Origin: Mageeibacillus sp. UBA6980
GTDB taxonomy: Bacteria; Bacillota; Clostridia; Saccharofermentanales; Saccharofermentanaceae
Reading direction: 5' to 3'
NCBI GenBank assembly: GCA_002450095.1
Contig: DJYK01000029.1
Span: forward strand, 1 to 63,575
DNA: 63,575 bases
Below, piece by piece: positions 58,665 through 63,575 of this stretch. Positions within the stretch are counted from its first letter, which is position 1. Each line of letters opens with the position of its first letter. The notes under the pieces are model-generated. The model had not been told where the DNA came from, did not search any database, and worked only from the letters and a program-made list of their open reading frames with translations. The translations under genes and the position numbers were made by a program.

Positions 58665-60002
58665 ATGGATCATCTTCACGACAGACTGAGAAAATACGTT
58701 TCCGAGGATATCACCCCCATGCACATGCCGGGGCATAAGCGTAACCCGGAAATGATCGACACATGTTTCTCGAAGGACATTACCGAGATCAGAGGGTTCG
58801 ATAACCTTCATGATCCGCACGGTGTTATCAAGGACCTTGAGGAAGCCGCGGCTTCAATCTGGAACGCATCAGGCGCTCTGTTATCGGTAAACGGAGCGAC
58901 CGCTCCGATACTGTCGGCGATGATGGCTGCCTCATCGCGCGGGAAGATCCTTATAGCCTCCAACTGTCACATATCGGTATGGCACGCACTCGAGCTCTCG
59001 GGAGTTGATTTTAAGATCATAGATCCCGACACAGATCCCGGATTTCCTTTCTGTCTCGAGACAGATCCCGTTAAACTCGATTCAATACTTAATGACGATC
59101 CGGACATCAGAACGGTCGTCATCACATCTCCGACTTATGAGGGGATCATAAGCGACATCGAGTCCCTGGCACGGGTCGCCCACAGCCATAATGCAGCCCT
59201 GATCGTCGACGAAGCACACGGTGCTCATCTGGGATTAAACGAATACTTCCCTGCTTCGTCTGTTGCCGACGTTGTTATCAAGAGCATACATAAGACTCTG
59301 CACGCTCCCACACAGACCGCTGTCCTCCTAACTTACTCGGACAGGATAAAACTGTCTGTTCTCAAGCATTATATGGATATATTCGTCAGCTCGAGCCCTT
59401 CGTACATCCTCATGGACGGGATCTCATCTGCAATCTATTCCGTTAAAGAAGATCCTCTCATCACAAAGCCTTGGGCAGACGCGCTCAGGAACTGCCGCGA
59501 TATCCTGAAAAAGGAACTTCAACATCTTAAGATGTTTGACAGGAAAGGTATTGACCCCTCGAAGCTCGTTATCATATCAGGGGGAGTGATCAACGGCAAT
59601 TCCCTTTCCGACATGCTCCGAAGCGAGAAGATCGAGATCGAAGCTTCATTCGATACGCATATCATTGCCATGACAGGTATCGGAGACACATACAGTTCAT
59701 TGGAAAGATTTACATCTGCTCTTATAAAGATTGATCGAAGCCTGACCGGAAAGATCGATGAGGCCTTTGATCCGGCAATCCCGGGATCCGGGCTCGAGAT
59801 GAGCCTTAACATCTCTAAGGCAGTAACCTTACCCCGGGAATCCGTCCCCGTGCGTGACTCGATAGGACGGGTATCCTCATCTTATGTATTTAAGTATCCT
59901 CCCGGGATCCCGATACTCATCCCGGGACAAAAGATCACAGCCGACAGAGCCGATCTGTGCGGCAAGGAAGAACTTGAGGTCTTGTCAAATCCATTTAATT
60001 GA
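58665..60002 (+). CDS. Orn/Lys/Arg decarboxylase-family PLP enzyme
   Basis: Fold-type I enzyme of 445 residues, the short Gram-positive form (SpeA/YaaO type). HMPGHKRNPE near residue 20, GFDNLHDPHGVI near 45, SVNGATAPILSAMMA near 72, IVDEAHGAHLG near 182 and the Schiff-base Lys in KSIHKTLHAPTQTA near 207 are the family's blocks. It decarboxylates lysine, arginine or ornithine to a polyamine; which one cannot be told. No polyamine genes follow; the next genes are the SCIFF pair with their own promoter. AAAGGGG precedes the ATG. Confidence 0.93.
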   Translation: MDHLHDRLRKYVSEDITPMHMPGHKRNPEMIDTCFSKDITEIRGFDNLHDPHGVIKDLEEAAASIWNASGALLSVNGATAPILSAMMAASSRGKILIASNCHISVWHALELSGVDFKIIDPDTDPGFPFCLETDPVKLDSILNDDPDIRTVVITSPTYEGIISDIESLARVAHSHNAALIVDEAHGAHLGLNEYFPASSVADVVIKSIHKTLHAPTQTAVLLTYSDRIKLSVLKHYMDIFVSSSPSYILMDGISSAIYSVKEDPLITKPWADALRNCRDILKKELQHLKMFDRKGIDPSKLVIISGGVINGNSLSDMLRSEKIEIEASFDTHIIAMTGIGDTYSSLERFTSALIKIDRSLTGKIDEAFDPAIPGSGLEMSLNISKAVTLPRESVPVRDSIGRVSSSYVFKYPPGIPILIPGQKITADRADLCGKEELEVLSNPFN

Positions 60003-60028
60003 CAACCTTATTAAATATAAAGTAAAAT
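59999..60028 (+). promoter_or_regulatory. scfA promoter
   Basis: A consensus TTGACA (59999-60004) and TAAAAT (60023-60028) with 18 bases between. The -35 overlaps the decarboxylase stop codon. Confidence 0.7.
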
Positions 60029-60058
60029 ATTCGAAGTAATTTTAAGGGGGAGTTTGAT

Positions 60059-60202
60059 ATGTCTAGAATCATCACTATCAACACCCGCGATCTTGGTAAG
60101 TCCGCTAAGGAAGGCGGCTGCGGCGAGTGCCAGACATCTTGTCAGTCAGCATGCAAGACTTCCTGTGGTGTTGCTAACCAGGCTTGCGAGAAGGCTTCCT
60201 GA
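60059..60202 (+). CDS. scfA: SCIFF ranthipeptide precursor (six cysteines in forty-five residues)
   Basis: Precursor peptide of 47 residues, too short for most gene finders. It begins MSRIITINTRDLGKSAKEGG as leader and continues with the core CGECQTSCQSACKTSC and a last Cys in NQACEKAS. The six Cys are at 21, 24, 28, 32, 36 and 43, the exact SCIFF spacing. The maturase encoded next forms Cys-to-Thr thioether bridges at a non-alpha carbon (ranthipeptide). SCIFF is nearly universal in Clostridia but its role is not settled. A strong AAGGGGGAG ribosome site precedes the ATG. Confidence 0.96.
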   Translation: MSRIITINTRDLGKSAKEGGCGECQTSCQSACKTSCGVANQACEKAS

Positions 60203-60232
60203 CAGCAAGGAAACCATGGAATTCAGAGCAAG

Positions 60233-60270
60233 AGGTCTCGTAATGTAAATTATGAGACCTTTTTACTTTT
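60233..60270 (+). terminator. intercistronic terminator between SCIFF precursor and maturase
   Basis: AGGTCTCGTAAT (60233-60244) pairs with ATTATGAGACCT (60249-60260) over 12 positions (one G-U) with a four-base loop, followed by TTTTACTTTTTT. Partial read-through would give much peptide mRNA and little maturase mRNA. Confidence 0.85.
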
Positions 60271-60286
60271 TTACGGGAGATTTGAA

Positions 60287-61696
60287 TTGATTCACTGTTA
60301 TAAATTTGACGATAAGAACATAGTACTCGACATCTTCTCGGGATCGATACACCTCGTGGATGATGTCGCTTTCGACATAATACAAATGTATGAGACACAT
60401 ACAAGGGATGAGATTGTGAAGACCGTCTGTCCCGAATATAACGTAACCGAGCAGGATGTCGACGAATGCATCGGGGACATAGAGGAGCTTAAGGCCGCAG
60501 GCAAGCTTTTCGCACCGGACAAGTACGAGAACATAGCGTATGACCTCAAAAAGCGCAAGTGGACCCTTAAGGCGTTGTGCCTTCACGTAGCACACACCTG
60601 CAATCTCAACTGCTCCTACTGCTTTGCCGCTCAGGGTAAGTTCCACGGCCAGAGAGGACTCATGAGCTTCGAGACCGGAAAGAGGGCGATCGATTTTCTC
60701 ATTGAGAACTCTGGTTTCCACAAGAATCTCGATATCGACTTCTTCGGCGGCGAGCCTCTCATGAACTGGGAAGTCGTAAAGCAACTTGTAAGATACGGCC
60801 GTTCGATTGAGAAGGACGCCGGCAAGAACATAAGATTCACATTGACGACCAACGGCGTGAACATAACCGATGACGTTATCGATTTCTGCAATCAGGAAAT
60901 GCATAACGTCGTCTTAAGCCTTGACGGAAGAAAGGAAGTAAACGACCGCTTCCGTGTCGATTTGAAAGGCAACGGCTCATACGATGTTATCGTGCCGAAG
61001 TTTAAAAAGTTCGTTGAAGCCAGAGGCGACAAGAGTTACTACATGAGAGGCACCTACACCCACTTCAACACGGATTTTGTCAACGATATAAGGCACATGG
61101 CAGACCTCGGCTTCAAGGAACTGTCGATGGAGCCTGTCGTCACCTCCCCCGACTCGCCTTCCTGCCTGACGGAAGAGGATCTGCCGGTCCTGATGGAACA
61201 GTACGAAGAACTCGCCCGCGAAATGATAAAACGCAACAAGGAAGGCAACGGTTTTACCTTCTACCACTATATGCTCGACCTGACCTGCGGTCCGTGCATC
61301 TATAAGAGAATATCAGGTTGCGGAGCCGGGACCGAATATGTTGCGGTAACGCCCTGGGGAGACCTCTATCCGTGCCATCAGTTTGTCGGAGACGACAAGA
61401 TGAAGCTCGGAGATATATGGGAAGGGTTCACCGATCACGGCAAGGAAGTAAGCCATGAATTTGCACAGGTCAACTGCTATACAAGAGAAGGATGCAAAGA
61501 CTGCTGGGCCAAACTCTACTGTTCCGGAGGCTGTGCCGCCAACGCTTATCACGCGGGAGGCTCGATAACCGACATCTATGAATACGGATGCAAACTCTTC
61601 CGTAAGAGAATAGAGTGTGCTCTCGCAGTAAGACTTTCTAACCTTAAAGAAGAAGACATTTATGTACCTGACACTGACAGCGAATCCGTCGATTGA
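60287..61696 (+). CDS. scfB: SCIFF radical SAM maturase
   Basis: Radical SAM/SPASM enzyme of 469 residues that installs thioether bridges in the SCIFF peptide. The N-terminal RRE-like precursor-binding region includes IVLDIFSGSIHLVDDVAFDII. The SAM cluster motif is CNLNCSYC near residue 104, followed by GGEP near 155. C-terminal SPASM cysteines start at CGPCIYKRISGCGAG near 335 and continue with LYPCHQF and CKDCWAKLYCSGGC near 403. The start is a TTG at 60287; the family's conserved N-terminus (MIHCYKF here) begins exactly there. GGGAG lies eight bases upstream. Confidence 0.96.
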   Translation: MIHCYKFDDKNIVLDIFSGSIHLVDDVAFDIIQMYETHTRDEIVKTVCPEYNVTEQDVDECIGDIEELKAAGKLFAPDKYENIAYDLKKRKWTLKALCLHVAHTCNLNCSYCFAAQGKFHGQRGLMSFETGKRAIDFLIENSGFHKNLDIDFFGGEPLMNWEVVKQLVRYGRSIEKDAGKNIRFTLTTNGVNITDDVIDFCNQEMHNVVLSLDGRKEVNDRFRVDLKGNGSYDVIVPKFKKFVEARGDKSYYMRGTYTHFNTDFVNDIRHMADLGFKELSMEPVVTSPDSPSCLTEEDLPVLMEQYEELAREMIKRNKEGNGFTFYHYMLDLTCGPCIYKRISGCGAGTEYVAVTPWGDLYPCHQFVGDDKMKLGDIWEGFTDHGKEVSHEFAQVNCYTREGCKDCWAKLYCSGGCAANAYHAGGSITDIYEYGCKLFRKRIECALAVRLSNLKEEDIYVPDTDSESVD

Positions 61697-62627
61697 CCAT
61701 TACGTCAGATTGCCGGAGAACACAACCCTTAAGATCGGAACTGACGATTCACCGTCAACAAACAGATCCGTAAACGAGCGCTTCGAAGCAGGCGGCAAAG
61801 GCATAAACGTCGCGAAAGTCCTGCTCCGCCTTATGAGGGCAACAGGTCAGGACGGCAAAGATGTCGTCTGTACGGGATTCATCGCATCGTTCACGGGGAA
61901 GGAGATCGTAAGAAGCATTGAAGCGGAAGGCCTGACCTCAAGATTCGTAGAAGTCCCGGGACATACCAGGATCAACCTCAAGCTCACCGACGGAAACGGC
62001 CGCGAGACGGAGATCAACGGCTCCGGTCCTTTCGTAAGTCCGGTCAATATCAATGAACTTACGGACACCATAGCCGACTCGGATCCTGATACTCTTTTTG
62101 TATCGGGATCTCTTCCCTTCTCGTCGCCGTCAGAAACATACGCCGACATATTGTCGTCCCTGCTTCAAAGAAAGCCAAATATCCGCGTGATCGCAGACTG
62201 CTCCGGAAATGCATTGAGAAACTGCCTTGTCCATAAGCCGTTTCTGATCAAACCCAATGCAAGCGAGCTGTCCGAGATTTCCGGTATCGAATTGGACACT
62301 TCATCATCTCCCGAGGTGATCAAAGAAGCCGCAATGAAGTTATCCTCGATGGGAGCGCGTAACATTCTTGTCTCTTGCGGAGGAAACGGCGCATGCCTTC
62401 TTACCGAGAGCGGGGATTTTCTTCAGGTTCCGGGGATAAAGGGAAAGACCGTAAGCACGATCGGTGCGGGTGATACAATGGTCGCCTCTTTCATATTTAT
62501 GCTCGACAGATCAGGCGATCCGTTGAAGGCATTGGAGTTTTCAAACGCATGTGCTGCCTGCTGCGCTTTTACGGAGAGCTTACCGAGCATAGACAGTCTC
62601 AAGGATATCCTTAAAGGATTCTCATGA
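61662..62627 (+). CDS. PfkB-family sugar kinase (1-phosphofructokinase/tagatose-6-phosphate kinase type)
   Basis: Kinase of 321 residues of the LacC/FruK branch: YLTLTANPSIDHYV at the N-terminus, GGKGINVAKVLLRL near residue 44 and the catalytic TIGAGDTMVASF near 264 with the base Asp. KPNASELSEI near 200 is also typical. It phosphorylates fructose-1-phosphate or a similar sugar phosphate. No PTS gene accompanies it in the window. It overlaps the maturase by 35 bases, an unusual partner, and its end overlaps the convergent C39-like gene by 17 bases. Confidence 0.92.
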   Translation: MYLTLTANPSIDHYVRLPENTTLKIGTDDSPSTNRSVNERFEAGGKGINVAKVLLRLMRATGQDGKDVVCTGFIASFTGKEIVRSIEAEGLTSRFVEVPGHTRINLKLTDGNGRETEINGSGPFVSPVNINELTDTIADSDPDTLFVSGSLPFSSPSETYADILSSLLQRKPNIRVIADCSGNALRNCLVHKPFLIKPNASELSEISGIELDTSSSPEVIKEAAMKLSSMGARNILVSCGGNGACLLTESGDFLQVPGIKGKTVSTIGAGDTMVASFIFMLDRSGDPLKALEFSNACAACCAFTESLPSIDSLKDILKGFS

Positions 62628-63537
62628 TCCAGCAGCCGTCCATCTGAGGCGCTAAATCATCAAAAGTCCAGATCTGTGAAGATCTCGCCGGACTTCCGGG
62701 GTCTCTTATCTCATATCCTTCTTCTGAATAGCCGACGATAAGGATATACTGAGCAGAATCGGTAAAATCCCCCGGTCCCATCAGACACATTACGATATTA
62801 CCGACGTCAAGGTTACGCTCTATCCTGTTCTGATCGGCGCTTATGGGAGTTACATCAATTCCCAGACCTATCGCCCCGTCGCTCATAAGAGACCACGATG
62901 TTCCGCCTTCCATCGTATAATTGTTGTTCTCGGCATATGAAGCCATCCATGCAGGATTCATATCGCTGTTTCCGCACAGATACGAAGCGACCATCGACAA
63001 GGCAGTCGGGCCGCTCCCGTTCATCGCCATTATTCCGCCGGCATAAGACTTATACCCCCATCTGATATCATATTGGTAGTAGTTCGGCACCCTTAATGTC
63101 GTATAGTCGGATGAAACATCTATAGTACCGGGATAATCCGGAGAATCCTGCGTGCCTGCATTTTCAGGATAGTGAAGCACAAAATCCAGCGCATCAGGAT
63201 TATTGGCAAGAAGATTAACGATCTCGACAGGATATGAGAATACATCTATTCCATGATCAGACGCATATGCCTCTATAACAGCCTGACAATCGCTTACGGT
63301 ATTCAAAGGATAAGAAGAGTAATCATTATCGGGAGCAGACTCCGTTCCGGTTGCTTCCGGCAAAAAAGGATCGTCAGTGATTGTAACCGTACCGGAAGGC
63401 AAAGACTCGACGACAGAAGGATCGGAAGATCCGGACTCCTTTGAAGATAAAACAAGAACCGTTACCACAGTGACTGCGATAAGGATTAATGCGAGCCCGC
63501 CTGCTATGTAGAGCCTGATGTTATTTCTTTGATCCAT
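62611..63537 (-). CDS. membrane-anchored C39-like protein lacking catalytic residues
   Basis: Protein of 308 residues. A membrane anchor lies at about 7-28 and a Ser/Pro-rich linker follows. The C-terminal half matches the C39_2 (BtrH-like) peptidase family: RVPNYYQYDIRWGYKSYAGG, MNGSGPTALSMVASYLCG near 165-182, a central AIGLGIDVTPI and YILIVGYSEEGYEIRDPG near 265. The catalytic Cys of the GCGPT motif is Ser and the catalytic His before the [IV]LIVGY strand is Gln (SAQYILIVGY). It is probably an inactive binding module outside the cell. I choose the ATG at 63537, six bases after TATAAT; another ATG at 63552 lies upstream of that box. Confidence 0.85.
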   Translation of the reverse strand: MDQRNNIRLYIAGGLALILIAVTVVTVLVLSSKESGSSDPSVVESLPSGTVTITDDPFLPEATGTESAPDNDYSSYPLNTVSDCQAVIEAYASDHGIDVFSYPVEIVNLLANNPDALDFVLHYPENAGTQDSPDYPGTIDVSSDYTTLRVPNYYQYDIRWGYKSYAGGIMAMNGSGPTALSMVASYLCGNSDMNPAWMASYAENNNYTMEGGTSWSLMSDGAIGLGIDVTPISADQNRIERNLDVGNIVMCLMGPGDFTDSAQYILIVGYSEEGYEIRDPGSPARSSQIWTFDDLAPQMDGCWIMRIL

Positions 63538-63543
63538 AGATTT

Positions 63544-63571
63544 ATTATACATAAAAAAGGGGCTGTCTCAA
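63544..63571 (-). promoter_or_regulatory. promoter of the C39-like gene
   Basis: TTGAGA (63571-63566), 16 bases, TATAAT (63549-63544), six bases, ATG. The -35 lies in a sequence (ACTTTTGAGACAGCCCC on the minus strand) that resembles an insertion-sequence end at the window edge. Confidence 0.55.
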
Positions 63572-63575
63572 AAGT

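Noticed and set aside
60054..60248. Plus-strand frame of 64 codons overlapping the SCIFF gene
   Set aside because: The other frame, ATG at 60059, encodes the six-Cys SCIFF peptide with a proper ribosome site.
1..63575. tRNA genes, rRNA genes, CRISPR arrays, prophage or complete insertion sequences
   Set aside because: None was found on reading both strands of the intergenic regions; all gaps are under about 210 bases and are accounted for above.

Overview
The window looks like a chromosomal segment from an anaerobic Clostridia-type member of the Bacillota. Signs are a SCIFF ranthipeptide locus, a GHKL/LytTR two-component pair, an LL-diaminopimelate aminotransferase, a QueT-type ECF component, cobalamin-dependent methionine synthase split from its reactivation domain, and the order SRP RNA-dnaX-ybaB-recR-S4 protein. 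Base composition looks balanced and fairly uniform, except that the DUF2142/gtrA stretch is visibly richer in A/T. I cannot name a genus. No tRNA, rRNA, CRISPR array, prophage or complete insertion sequence was seen. No gap between genes exceeds about 210 bases.

Layout. 1-8.2 kb: 5' part of gap, then a minus-strand operon of a secreted M13 metallopeptidase, a MacB/FtsX-type ABC exporter and a LytTR/GHKL two-component system, divergent from a small DUF4870-like membrane protein. 8.2-16.2 kb (minus): WYL regulator, alaS, HIT protein, methionine synthase reactivation domain, metH core, trmB. 16.9-21.8 kb (plus): DUF1015, FAD oxidoreductase and DUF2298 membrane protein, overlapping head to tail. 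21.7-24.1 kb (minus): amidohydrolase, tsaE, tsaB, rimI. 24.1-25.5 kb (plus): pheA behind a phenylalanine-rich leader peptide with terminator and antiterminator. 25.5-30.1 kb (minus): class V aminotransferase, serA, GH32 and a family 2 glycosyltransferase. 30.2-37.5 kb (minus): a large membrane protein with a degenerate phosphatase-like head, then an AMP-ligase-like gene and a DUF885 lipoprotein. 37.7-41.1 kb (plus): dapL, radA, ispD. 41.1-52.2 kb (minus): a long run from ybaB-recR-rqcP through trpS, sirtuin, Gfo/Idh, queT, rRNA methyltransferase, CmpB-like protein, Mrp, thioredoxin-like lipoprotein and ispF to DUF2142 and gtrA. 52.2-56.9 kb: dnaX, SRP RNA, rmuC, a small conserved gene and divIC. 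57-62.6 kb (plus): intracellular metzincin, zinc-ribbon/HD protein, Orn/Lys/Arg decarboxylase, SCIFF precursor and maturase, PfkB kinase. The right edge holds a C39-like protein that lacks its catalytic residues.

Two regulatory themes stand out. First, pheA appears to be controlled by classical ribosome-mediated attenuation: a 22-codon leader with eight Phe codons, a perfect 10-bp antiterminator and a 10-bp terminator stem. Second, several genes (metH, divIC, the metzincin, radA, the C39-like gene, the Phe leader peptide and the amidohydrolase) have a good -10 box ending only 6-9 nt before the start codon and no Shine-Dalgarno. This suggests leaderless mRNAs. Other genes in the same window have strong AGGAGG-type sites.
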